NCBI GenBank assembly: GCA_031841125.1
Contig: CM063112.1
Coordinates: 65,368,057-65,432,056 of the forward strand
Direction of reading: 5' to 3'
DNA from: Acanthococcus lagerstroemiae
Lineage: Eukaryota; Arthropoda; Insecta; Hemiptera; Eriococcidae
Length of the DNA stretch: 64,000 nucleotides
The notes under the pieces were generated by a model. That model was not told the DNA's origin, did no database searches, and saw only the letters and a list, made by a program, of their open reading frames with translations. Numbering within the stretch: position 1 is the stretch's first letter; the number at the start of each line of letters is the position of its first letter. Positions 13,981 through 24,677 of the stretch are shown in pieces. The position numbers and the translations under genes are program-made.

Positions 13981-14538
13981 TGAGGAGCGATATTCCAAAA
14001 CGGCCTATGTCCATTTTTTTTTTTGAAAAATCGTTTTATAACGCCATCTGGTGAGGAATCTAGTAATACATATTCTGGCCAGAACAAAATCACGATATCG
14101 TGAATCTGACGCACGTAAAAAGCCAAAATAGACTCGCAAAGAGAAGAAAAAAGTTGTTCCAAAACGGCCTCTGACCACACATTTTTATTACAGTAGAGGA
14201 GTCGACATTATCTTGAGAATTTTATGAATTACAATCTACTGAAAGACACAGTATGTCTAATTTTGTGCCAAACCAAAACTAATAATTCAAGAATGTTGTT
14301 CCAAAACGGCCTCTATTCAGGAGATCCTCCACTTCGCGACTCTCATGCGCGTCTCCTGTACAAGGTACATTTAATATTTCAACGAGATAAATTCCTGTAA
14401 GTGTTCTATTTACTAGGCAACCCGACTGTTAACCGTGGCATGTAAGTGTTATATGTATAGGGATATACACCAAGTTTTTCCTTCCCCGTGAAAAAAATAC
14501 AGAACTGGACAGAGGCAGTTTTGGAAAATCGCTCCTCA
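13981..14538. mobile_element. non-autonomous DNA transposon (MITE), ~35-bp TIRs, TA target duplication
   Basis: The left end starts TGAGGAGCGATATTCCAAAA and the right end, reverse complemented, reads TGAGGAGCGATTTTCCAAAA. The repeat continues through the C-(G/T)-GCCT-(A/C)-TGTCC region with few mismatches. Both ends are flanked by TA, as in Tc1/mariner-type insertions. The TIR-internal motif ttccaaaacggcctct recurs twice inside, near 14157 and 14296, as subterminal repeats. No transposase frame is present. Confidence 0.75.
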
Positions 14539-14767
14539 TATGTTCTTTTGCACGTGAGATACCCTTTCTCTAGCCCGCATCACGTCCATCAATCATCAAG
14601 AAATTACGTATAGGAGCAATACATTTTCGGCGCTTCTCCTATTAAAAAGAAGATTGGACTTCTTAGGTAGAGACTTTGCTAGATCATTTAAAGAATGGAT
14701 AAAAATTGTCTCAGTGTATCCAACTTAATTCTTCCTTTAAAATGGTACCCATATTGTATCTATTTTA

Positions 14768-15314
14768 TAGGGGTGTAAAAAATCGAAAATCTTTCGTATC
14801 GATTCATGTAAATCAGTTTGTTGTTGTCCTTTCTTATCGATTCAGATCGATTTAAATCAATAATTTTTCATGCTACGTTCAACAGTCCCCACTGCTCTTA
14901 ATTAAAGTCTGTAGCTTGCACTCCTGCAGCCTTGTAATCCGGTATTGTGAACAGGAGCCAAATATACATACACGATAATGGGAAATCAGAGTTGAAATGC
15001 TGATCAGGTTCGTCTAACAAACTAGCTCTGGATGATGGGAAATGGCGAGATGGAACATTGCATTCGCAATTTGCATTATTTTTAAGAGATAAGTAAAATT
15101 AAATACGTTCTGAACTGGGAGAAAAAAAAAAAAAGAAAAAAAAAAGATTTGGTACATATGTAGGCAGTAGGTACCTGCTAATAAGAATTATGAAAATGAG
15201 ATACGACAAACTGAGAGACTTAACGAACAATTAATGTTATGCATGAAGGAAAATCGATAACTCTAAGGATCCTTATCGATAAGAGGCAAGCTTATCGATT
15301 TTCTGACAGCCCTG
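14768..15314. mobile_element. hAT-like non-autonomous element
   Basis: The left end taggggtgtaaaaaatcg pairs imperfectly with the right end cgattttctgacagccctg (reverse complement starts CAGGGCTGTCAGAAAATCG). The CAGGG-TGT-AAAATCG form is typical of hAT termini. The flanks tctatttt and tctgattt look like a degraded 8-bp target duplication. Several TATCGAT-type subterminal motifs are present. There is no transposase frame. Confidence 0.55.
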
Positions 15315-15587
15315 TCTGATTTGCATATTCATACATATGTATTTTACCATTTTGGCGTGTTCATAGCAAATTGACGCCGGGGGAGGTCATTTAAAACTGA
15401 TACATTTTCCAAATTCTATTTTGTTAGTAGACACTCTAAAATTGAAAATCTGCCGATTTTTCAATCAAAATATTTTTTACTTGAAAAAAAAAAAAAATTA
15501 AAAAAAAAACGAACAAACGTTCTTAAAAAATAAAAAATTCAAATATCATTACATTCTTAAAAAATTAATTTTTCAAAAATAGTATAT

Positions 15588-15657
15588 TACTGTACGAGCA
15601 GCGATTCGTGAGTATCGAACAGTTGCGATATTTCTCACTTTCGCTGCTCGTACTGTA
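15588..15657. repeat. near-perfect inverted repeat (hairpin)
   Basis: The arms tactgtacgagcagcga and tcgctgctcgtactgta are complementary at 16 of 17 positions, with a further gtgag/ctcac pairing inside. A related cactttcgctgc stretch recurs near 16035, so this may be the left part of a larger palindromic element reaching about 16045. Confidence 0.7.
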
Positions 15658-15832
15658 AGATGCCTTTTTAAACGAAGGCATAATTAAGAAATTTGTTTAT
15701 AATACAAATCAATGCAACAAGTTTCAACTTTCCAAATTCAAACGTTAACGAAGAGCAAAATTTTGGAGCTCGGTTATTTTTGATATTTTTGACCAACAGA
15801 AATCGTTGAAACGTCGACCAATGAAAATCGTT

Positions 15833-15977
15833 GATAACCGTGGCGAAAAGTAAAAACATGAAACGCGACGCTAGAAAAGGGCCTAGTATCCAATTACCAC
15901 ACAGGCCCTTTTTCTGGACCACGTCACGAATTCCATATCCACACTGTTTTACTTTTCGCCACTGTTTCATCGTTATC
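15833..15977. repeat. nested inverted repeats
   Basis: gataaccgtggcgaaaagtaaaa (15833-15855) faces ttttacttttcgccactg... (15947-15977). A second stem, aaaagggcct with aggcccttttt (about 15876-15913), lies between them. It probably belongs to the same palindromic element as the hairpin at 15588. Confidence 0.6.
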
Positions 15978-17366
15978 ATTGTTGCCAAATATCCGGTGCG
16001 AATAAACGTAAGTTTCGCTGTCTGAAATTATCGCACTTTCGCTGCATGAGTTTAAAAAATAAGATTTCTCCCAAAGTTTTAAAATTTGCCGACTGCCAAA
16101 TTATGGGGGGAGGGGAGGGAAGGGTTCAACCCCCACCAATAATTTGTCCTTGATATTGCCCCTAGCATTTAGGCGGAATTTTCGGATGTTCAAGATATCA
16201 TAGGTACGAAGTAGCATTTTATTAATTTTCTGCTCAGGACACATTTTCAAATGTATACATAATACGTTTCTCTCTCTTCATTTGTACCCATCCTATGACT
16301 GAATTAATATAGGCTGACCTCATGGAACTGAGAACAGTTCAAACCACAGTATAACATTCTAGTAAAATTTTGTTCATCATGCCTCAAGAACGCTTAAAAT
16401 CTCTGTACTTCGCGCCTAGGCTGATAGATTATTGTAAAACTTGGAAGCAGGGCCGGCGAAAGTCCATTTGCACTAAAAATCCACATTTTTAAAGAAATTT
16501 GACTTTTTAAAACTTATTGGTACTTATTGGATGTTTTTTACGTTTCATTTTTCTTGGGAGAGGTTGGGGTGCTCCAGGGTCTCTTATCTAGAAGTTTTCT
16601 ATTTGCACCAGGTGAGAAAATGAAAGATCGCCGGTCCTGCTTAGGAGTGCGCTCCTAATGTACTTTCAGTTCTGCTCTCCAACCTCGCACCCCATTAATA
16701 TTCAAATCAGGCGATTGTAAATAATATTCCAATACCATTGCGATTAGACGTTCGAGTAGATTTCTGGCATCAGCTTTTACAAAATCACACGTTTTTATTT
16801 ATTATTTTTGGCGTAGAATTATGTCAGTGTCTGGGATTTTGTGTCTGTCTCTCTAAAAAAAACAAAACGATCAATATTAAATTTGTTACATCGCAAGCAA
16901 ATAGTCTAAATCAAACCCGAAAATTCATACGCCGCGCGAAAGTACTGTACAATTTGATACGGATTACGGACTTACGATCGCGACGCGGTGTACTGGCATG
17001 GTGTGACGTCATACTCTGTGTCACGAAACGAACGTTGCGTTTTTCAAGTGGCTCGATTTCACGCAACTTCAAATTCGTATTTCTCAGCTTCTAAAATACC
17101 TACCTTTTACAGCGGGGTTTTCACCAGAATTATTTATTTCATCCAAAGAATATGATTTTATGTTTTTTAGAAATTCGTCCGGGACCCTATTAGTCTATCG
17201 CATCCCAATTTTCTGAAGCCTTATTTCGTCTATAAATCATCGTATAAGTAATTCGTTTCTGTGACCACGTCCTGCCACCTCGCGTTGTCAACGGTGTGCG
17301 ACCGACCGCCATGAATGGCGACCTCTCCTCGTACTCGTCTTCGTAACACGTATTTTTTAATTTTAG

Positions 17367-17514
17367 GTTCGTAAAGAACGACGATCAGGAACCCTATTAT
17401 CGGGTACACATACAGAATTTCGCGTACAGAAAGTACATAGCTTTTTTGGATAGAGAAATACAGAATTTACATTACCGGCTTTACATAAAAAAAAACGACG
17501 AGCCAAATATACTG
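17367..17514 (+). CDS. GABA-B-R2: GABA-B receptor exon (post-TM7 / coiled-coil start)
   Basis: Acceptor ttttag and donor gtaggt bound an exon that enters in phase 2 and leaves in phase 0. It encodes RFVKNDDQEPYYRVHIQNF followed by AYRKYIAFLDREIQNL and ends KKNDEPNIL. From memory of the family, insect GABA-B-R2 has a similar block after TM7 with a YRV-QN motif leading into the heterodimerising coiled coil. The phase fits the split Arg codon left by the exon at 5830-5933, but the protein between them (TM6-TM7) is missing. Confidence 0.7.
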
Positions 17515-17693
17515 GTAGGTAGGATATAATACGTACGCGTAGCTAAATATACTAATTTATAGTACCTATAGGTAGATCTGCTGGTACGTACTCGTAGATA
17601 GGAGATAGGAGGCGTGCGTATACGAGTATACATACTCGGCTAATTTATTGTGAGAGTGCGAGCGTTGATCCGGCGTATTTTACGATTTTCTAG

Positions 17694-18386
17694 ACGAAGA
17701 CTAAGATGTCGTCGACGACGAGCGCGAGTGCGGGCGCCAGAGTTACGGCGGCGGGTGCAAAAATATACGACAAGCTGCCGAACCTACGCAAATATCGTCG
17801 CGAGAAGTCCTCGAGTCTATGCGGCGGCATACCGAATTTGTTCATGCTAACCGTTTTGCCGGTGGTGATTCCGCGGGCTAGCTGGCCTTACGCCGAACCT
17901 CTAGATAGACCGATCGTCGAAGATGTATCGTTTAGCTCGGAGTCTAAATTACAGAGCATGCGATTTGAAACATCGCCATCGCCATCGCCGTCGTCGTCAC
18001 CACCACTGCCGCCATCACCACTACCACCACCATTGCTATCGAGCTTCTCAAACGAGAACGTTGCACACGATCACGTCAACCAGGACGAAAGTCATGTCAG
18101 TCTGAATCATCATCGTTGGCACCAGCGTCGCGACTCAGACTCAGTACTCGATTCGGACAGTCCGTCGAAGAAGGCGTACGATCCGGACGAATATCACGAC
18201 ACGTCTTCGGATGTCGATGAAATCGAACGTTTACCGACGACCGTAATGAAAATTTGCAAAGCTATCGTTCACAAAACTATCGGGACAGAAAATGACATCG
18301 TCGGCGTAACTCCCGCCATAAAGGTTACCGACCCGCAAGAGAATCAACGTCAGTTACTCGATCATCATCAACCGTTAAATATATAG
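17694..18386 (+). CDS. GABA-B-R2: GABA-B receptor terminal exon (cytoplasmic tail, stop codon)
   Basis: After the acceptor gattttctag the frame continues in phase 0 from the previous exon (TKTKMSSTTSASAG...) and runs to the TAG at 18384-18386, 230 codons. GGIPNLFMLTVLPVVIPRAS followed by WPYAE and VEDVSFSSE matches the conserved tail block I associate with insect GABA-B-R2 (IPNLLL-VLP-VIPRASWPSAE). A Ser/Pro-rich run, encoded by a trinucleotide-like repeat near 17970-18030, and acidic and His-rich stretches follow. The tail is shorter than I recall for Drosophila R2. An ATG at 17706 exists but is not needed as a start because the splice phase reads through it. Confidence 0.72.
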   Translation, partial: TKTKMSSTTSASAGARVTAAGAKIYDKLPNLRKYRREKSSSLCGGIPNLFMLTVLPVVIPRASWPYAEPLDRPIVEDVSFSSESKLQSMRFETSPSPSPSSSPPLPPSPLPPPLLSSFSNENVAHDHVNQDESHVSLNHHRWHQRRDSDSVLDSDSPSKKAYDPDEYHDTSSDVDEIERLPTTVMKICKAIVHKTIGTENDIVGVTPAIKVTDPQENQRQLLDHHQPLNI

Positions 18387-18413
18387 AGGCCTGCCTTCGT
18401 CCAACTCGACAAC

Positions 18414-18767
18414 CTAATCAGCACCACCACGCCAGTATAATATGCGAATTCTCTCTTCCTTCATCTCTTCTCCTCGACGCAATATCGGTCTCCATTCGAA
18501 CCGTCGTTCCTTCAGAAATGAAACCTTTTTATCGTTGAATAAAAGCATAGGCCATTTTTTAAATGCCACACTGATTTTCTCGTCAGTTGGAGTAAGACTG
18601 ATAGCTCCCTCGCCTGACATATCCCCGAAATGGCCGGCTTGCCAGCTAGCTACTCCCAGGGAAACAGGAATGAACTGTCCATATCCATAGTTGAAAAAAG
18701 TATGCCAACGAAATGTCGATTCTTGTACATGCGACTGATTTCTCGGAAAATCTTCTACATTCACCAA
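18414..18767 (-). other. unresolved minus-strand open frame, tail-to-tail with the GABA-B gene
   Basis: A 117-codon frame with codon-like composition reads through FFNYGYGQFIPVSLGVAS and later SVAFKKWPMLLF, ending 27 bp beyond the opposite-strand GABA-B stop. It has no ATG near its 5' end (the first codon is TTG), so if real it is an internal or terminal exon. I recognise no family. It could be a chance frame over the 3' UTR of the receptor gene. Confidence 0.25.
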
Positions 18768-20639
18768 AAGGCACTATCATAAAGTTTAGTGTACTAGTAA
18801 TGTGACGTCTGTACTATCGAAATATCGATATTTTCTTAGAATTTTGGATCCCGTCGATATACCGATAGTGTAAAATGAAATTTTCGAAAAACTATTCTCT
18901 TTTTTGGCAGCTCGAGGATTCACTCCTAGGAGCTAGTATTCGAATAACAACCGGAAAAAGAGATCTAAAATTTGTTCAAATTTAGATTCTATTTTCGGGT
19001 ACCTAAAACCTGCCGCGTATGAACTTCGCGAATCTGTGCGTCAAGTTATTTACGTACATATATTATTTTGTACCAATAACGCTTACTATCGATACATCGT
19101 ATTATGAGACCTACCCTCAGTAGTGAAATTTAGAAACTTTTTCGCCATTAAAGTTACAGTGTGATTATGCTGTACCAATCATAATGTTTTTGTCGAAAAT
19201 ACTGGGTAAGATTAAATCAATTCGAGAATGAACGACGAGTATACAAAATATATTTGCTGATACACGCGATCCACGTACGAGTACCTAATTCATTAACGAG
19301 GATGCTGACATCAATCGTCATACACGTTATTTAGGTCACTTATGATTTGTGACTAGAATACGTAGAATTTATTGTTTACGATACGACACACATTATTGAC
19401 TGGCTACCTGATTAATGCGACGACAACGGCAGCTTATCCCACGGTATACGAACACATTCACGCGATAACGTAACCAAGATATAAAGAGCTATTTCGCCGC
19501 AATAAATAGCACCAACGAAGGTCAAAGACGATCTGAAATATCAAAAATGGGTAACTCTGTTCATCAGTTCGCATTACAAGGTACTTGTACAATGATACTG
19601 CGCCAGTGGCGTAAAAATAAATAGCGGGGGACAGAGAGTACAGAGTATTACTAATACCCTTACTTCCACCTAAATGAAGAAAAATAAACAATTCTTGAAC
19701 ATTTACAATTTTTTTTTTTTTTTTCCCCTTATCGACCTGACTTACATCGTACTAAGGGAAGACAGGTCAATACGAAATACAAGTACTGTAAATAAATAGC
19801 TGGCAGCCTGTGTTCGGAACATTTGAAACCCAGCTGGACAAAAATACGTAGGGGTGCCCCGGTAAGAGGGGAAAAAATTTACTGACACGAGCGTAGGATA
19901 TATTTTCACATGTTATTCGCCTGTCCAAGTAAAGTGGCTAACATCTGGCAGATTTCCTCTTAACTACCTAACTGAGATTGAAGAGGTATCTGGAGTTTGT
20001 TTTGCATAAGAAATTCGGATTGCATCGAGATTTTCTAGATAATGAAGGTTGATTTAAAGATTTTGATTAAGTGTACATCGATTTTCCGTACAATGGACTA
20101 TAAATACACCAATTTGTAAGATGAAATATTCTCGGAAACCTTCAAAAAACAAATTCAAAGTCCCCCCCCCCCCTGTTTGTGTATCGGCACCTACCTCATT
20201 TCAGCTTTCTTTGTATAATATGAAGGTATTAGTATTAGTAAGTATACATAGTAAACGATACTAACGACTTTGGTGAGTGCTGGACAGGCGAATACTCGTC
20301 CTTAATCTCCATCACTGATCAGACGATGTTTCCCAAAAATACCCTGCAGGAGGCAGTGTGATTTTTTTGCGTACGTACGTTCCTGATGGTTCTGGTGTCA
20401 CGAATTTTATACGTACATATTTCGAAACCTTAATCGACGAATAACATTATTTGTACCTCAAATCCGAATAGACGTGACTGCAGTTTTCTGGAATTAATAC
20501 AGCATTCAATTTCAAGTAGGATATGCACACAGTAGTTAACATTAGATAGGCCGTATATATCAACCATACGAACAACGAGATTAGTAAAAATATAAAACTG
20601 GCACGATTCGAATACCCAATGCAGCAGTCAAACCTAAAA

Positions 20640-20653
20640 AAAAAAAATAATAA

Positions 20654-20694
<41 letters not shown>

Positions 20695-20720
20695 CAACAA
20701 CAATAATAATAATAATAATA
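20640..20720. repeat. AAT/AAC trinucleotide microsatellite
   Basis: A long run of aat units is interrupted by a short aac block (about 20691-20702). It produces an artificial poly-Leu frame on the minus strand. Confidence 0.9.
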
Positions 20721-20780
20721 ATTCAATACAGTTCCTGTATTTCCGTATAGTGACATTGATAATAATACTCAAAGAATATT

Positions 20781-21903
20781 TATGTTACGCCGAATTCATC
20801 AAATTGACGATTTCATAAAATCGGCAAAAGCAGTTGTTGCCAAATTTATAAAATCAGCAAAATTTTTTGCTGAATTTAGAAAATAGGCGAGTGTTAGCCG
20901 ATTTGACAAAATTAGTAATAAATGATTGTTACTGATGAGTGTACCTGACGGATGAAGTCAGAATTTTCACGTGCTTACCCAGAAAGCAAAATCTATGATA
21001 ACATTAAATTAAGACTATACTACCTACTCATAATTCGAATAATTTTACTGACTTTTTTACTGATAAAATGAGACATAAACTCCATCTGTACCTTCGAAAA
21101 TGCTCTTCAATATTTGTTTGCACACAGTGCCAGTGAAGTTATTTGTTATGACTCTGATTTTGAGTTTGACCTAATGGATCAAGATAAATGGACTTGTGAA
21201 AAAGAGGCGGAAAGATGTGTGAATTGAAAGATGTTGAAAGCGTAGAGTGTAGGCGTTTTCAGAGAGCAGAATTACCAACTATACAATCGCGTACAAAATA
21301 TTCTCTCATATCAATCAGAATAATACGTCCACTTTTTGCTCCAATAGTTTTTACTTTTTTGCCCCTGGGTGGTTCATTCTCAGCCCCATAAATTTAACCA
21401 TCCTTCAGTTATTGACTGGTTAAGACTTATCAGTTGTTGAGAGCACTGAAAGAAAGCTCATTCTTTTTGTCACTCAAAAATGTAAAAACAATCGAGAAAT
21501 AATGATTACATCTTAAAAAATCGACTTTTTTTTTCCAAATTGCAAGACCATTTATTTCCTAGCAAGAGTGAAGTTTGCGCTAATTTTTTTTTTTCTTTAA
21601 TTTTAGGTAAATGAAAATAGGTCAGATTATTTCTCACAATCTTAAAAGGATTTCCCTACACATTGTCGTTCAAAATTCCTTTTGAAACTCTTTCTGAAGA
21701 AAGCTGTACTATGCTCACTTATACCCCGAGAATTGGGTGTTCACGTTGTATCCCAAGGGACCGCACACTTGCCGTTTTTATAAATTTGGTAAAAATGTAT
21801 TGCTTGTTTCATAAAATCAGCAGAACCTGCCGATTTTACAAATTCGGCAAATTTTGTTGCCGATTTTATGAAATTGTCAATTTAGTGCATTCGGCATAAC
21901 ATA
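20781..21903. mobile_element. foldback-like element with ~140-bp composite inverted terminal repeats
   Basis: The left arm begins tatgttacgccgaattcatc and the right arm, reverse complemented, begins TATGTTATGCCGAATGCAC. Both then continue AAATTGAC-ATTTCATAAAATCGGCAA and carry several degenerate copies of an (AT)AAAATCGGCAA unit before an ag(t)GTG end. The arms enclose about 0.85 kb with no recognisable coding sequence. Arms made of repeated units are a foldback-element trait. Confidence 0.65.
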
Positions 21904-22608
21904 TGTACATGGTTAATGGTTATAAGGTTATAACATACCTCGGTCAAAGAATAAGGAAAGAGATTACCCTATGGATGCAACCATTAACAAGTTGAACGTG
22001 ATAATAACTACCACTGCAGTAATAATCTGGTAATACCGAATAAACCCTTAATAGGCTGAAAAAATTTGGCAAGATTTTCATAAGACGAGTATTTTGGTGC
22101 TCGAAGGAGTTGATTATAATTCAAAATACTCGCACTCAAACTGTACATAGAATTTTCATTGAAATTCTCCGCAAGTTATACCTACAGATGGTAAGTTAAG
22201 CGATAGAGGAAACGGAACGTAATTTATGACAGATTATTATAAATTATTAGTATTCTTCGCTTAATGACCGAACTTAGGGCGGGAAAAAATACCGGAATAA
22301 TGTCGGCAAAGGGAAACAAAATAATGGGAAAATAGTACAGAGTACAGACATTGGGATGTAAACTTCAAGTTTCAAGTGTTGGCAGCTCTGTATATATTCG
22401 AGTGATCAGGCATGATTTACCGTAAGCGTGTAGCACACTTCAACTATCATTAAGTCGATTAGAAATTCATTTTCGAAGAAAATTTGTCTTAAATTTAACT
22501 GCATCATCACCAAAAATTTGAATTATAATCAGCTCTACTAGTAGAATAATTTCTACTCGTTTTTTTACCCTCCTGAAGATAGCAGTTTTGCTATTTGAAA
22601 GAACACAT

Positions 22609-22857
22609 GGACGCTGTTTAACAAAAGGGAACTAAATCACATTTGTAAACAAAATGAGTTATTAGTATCGTCGGAAAAAGCGTAAAACGTAGAATTTTTC
22701 AAAATTGGGCCCTCAATTCAAAAATGTGTACTCACGTTAGGAAAAGCTTATCAGTAAACGCAATGCCATATAGTTTCTACATGGCTCTTGAACTTCAAAT
22801 CACGTGTTCTCAAAAAGCGGATTTTGTGGGTTAGTTCTCTTTTGTTAAACAGCGTCC
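22609..22857. mobile_element. MITE family A, copy 1 (~249 bp)
   Basis: The ends GGACGCTGTTTAACAAAAGG and its inverse (ending cttttgttaaacagcgtcc) form inverted repeats. The flanks share acat. Related copies lie at 43370-44195 (interrupted), 44241-44488 and 53019-53265, so this is a dispersed non-autonomous DNA element. Confidence 0.85.
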
Positions 22858-24111
22858 ACATGATTACTCATTAATTTTCACCCGCATTCTAACAACACAA
22901 GGGAAAAAGCTAGCTGCCATTGGCCGAAACGCTAAAATACGACTAGGTACCGAAATAGTCGTTTTAGAGTAACACTCTGGCCACTATACACGCAGGAGAA
23001 CTCGAATTAGGAATCTAAATTCGGGTCGGATGAAAAATCTAATATAATTATTGAAATCACGTAGGGAGCGGATTTTTCTGCAAACCTGGGTATAGCCTAC
23101 ATCGATACAACTTTTTCGTTTCACGCATTACCACATTTATAATTTCACAGAGCGTATATTTCAGCTTCAAACGCATATTTTTATATTTCGACTATATTTT
23201 GCGCACATTTACCTACCCATTTTCAAGCATATTTAGTCAATTGTCACAATTTTGGAAATATTTCACAGGATTTCGGGATTTGAGGTACACAGTTGAGCTC
23301 TACAAATAAAAGGAAAATGGGAGAATTTAATATCATTCTTTCTCATCTTGGTAGCAGTGTAGCCAGAGTGAAGATTGAGAGGGGGGGGGGGATATATAAT
23401 AAAAAAACACTATTTAACGCTCTTTTCACACTTTCCCCTCTGGTTTCGCCATTGCATCATGGTAAAACTCTTAGAAATAAAGCGATATCATTGGAGCTCA
23501 TTATTTTCATTCACGACGGCGAGTTTACGATAAGAGAGTGACAAATTTGAATGTAGTCTTCGATGATAAGTGGGGCGTACATTGGAGACCTTTGTAATGA
23601 TTGTCATCGTTTTATCGCATATTTTACGGTCTTTTCAGGAATATAAATGCGTATTATGTCATTCAAGTAAATGCGTATTATAATCAGCATATTTTGCTTT
23701 CTGATTGCGTATAGAAATGCGCATTTTAACAAAGTAGTATTCTTAACATTCATAAATGGGCACATGGATCACAGAACGATTCTGAAAATTACGCCTTTCA
23801 CACGCGTTACATAGGAAAACGCGCGTTGCGAATCAGAATTATGAATGATCGCACCCATATCACGGCAGAACTCGATTCGCGATTTGCTACGAGTAGATAA
23901 AATATCGTGCATCGAAATCGAAATACTCTCCAAAGTGAGATAATCGAAGCCCGTAATCCACGTGCAGAAATCAGCAGGCGCCGCTAATGGCCAACCTGCG
24001 GGGGCAATATTTATATCATCGACGTTACATAGGTAGGTATAGCTCGTACCTACTACACCTATAATACCTAGATACAGTAAGAAAGTCTAACGGGTAGTTC
24101 TTCCCGCTTAC

Positions 24112-24677
24112 CAGACGTTATGATGACTTCGATCGAACACGCAAATACGGCAAACGCTACAGTGAACCGATTTGTCGGCCACTTTCCTGCAACAAACCGA
24201 ACAATAACGTTCTTTCGTACTGACGAGGTCCGAGGTTTTGCAGTTGCGCTGCTGCTCGTTGATGATGGATCGTACCACCTTCCTTTTGATTTGACGCGCA
24301 TTGGTCAACACGACGACTAATATCGCGTAAAATGCGAAATTTTCCCATGGACTAATCACCATGAGGGGGACGATAATGAATTCGAGACAAGCGAACATAT
24401 AAAACAGCGATACGATATTCCACATGAAAAAAAATTTACTATCCGATTGCTGGGCCACGAGCGCTGCGTGGACGTGACATAGGAAAAATGGCAAAGCGAT
24501 TAAAGCCGCTATAGTAAAGTAGATGCCTAATGAAGCGAGTAACATGAAAGAAGGAACTAAAATTGTTGGTGCAATCGAACCTAGAGATAGCTTGGACGAC
24601 GGTCCTCCAGCACGCAGCGACAAGAATCGCTTGAAAAAGTTTACGATTAGTAATGTCATTCTTCGAACACGACTTCG
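24112..24677 (-). CDS. DHHC-family (palmitoyltransferase-like) protein, one exon, degenerate SHHN motif
   Basis: An exon with acceptor attttcag at its 5' side and donor gtaagc at its 3' side encodes an N-terminal part with four hydrophobic helices. A Cys-rich domain follows: KERYCSVCCRKVAD, KSVHCSVCRICVF and DRSHHNVW. Spacing matches the DHHC cysteine-rich domain (C-x2-C, HC-x2-C-x2-C). The catalytic tetrapeptide, however, reads Ser-His-His-Asn instead of Asp-His-His-Cys, so the acyl-accepting Cys is absent. Such proteins are multi-pass Golgi/ER/plasma-membrane S-acyltransferases. The first in-frame ATG is at 24659. The 18 bases before it are also open, so the exon may be internal. The rest of the domain and the last helices were not found to the left. 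A splice-flanked hydrophobic stretch at 19462-19532 is only a weak candidate. Confidence 0.68.

Larger units (their letters stand above)
5934..17366. other. large intron-like interval of the GABA-B receptor gene
   Basis: I expected TM6-TM7 coding sequence here and did not find it. The interval contains a very A-rich block (about 11560-12440), a TA-flanked inverted-repeat element (13981-14538), a hAT-like element (14768-15314), hairpin structures (15588-15977), and an inverted pair of a short repeat near 12917-12972 and 16975-17030 that shares tgacgtca. Patches around 8.3-8.7 kb and 9.5-10.8 kb again show ragged homopolymer-rich sequence. Confidence 0.55.
18768..24111. other. intergenic/intronic stretch with elements only
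   Basis: Apart from the foldback-like element, the AAT microsatellite, MITE copy 1 and isolated poly-C or poly-G runs (about 20162-20173 and 23382-23391), I see no supported gene. If the DHHC gene is complete, its downstream exons should lie here on the minus strand. Confidence 0.5.

Noticed and set aside
20581..20772. Poly-Leu frame
   Set aside because: Translation of the AAT/AAC microsatellite.
24068..24348. Additional short frames over the DHHC exon
   Set aside because: Other-frame shadows of the exon 24112-24677.
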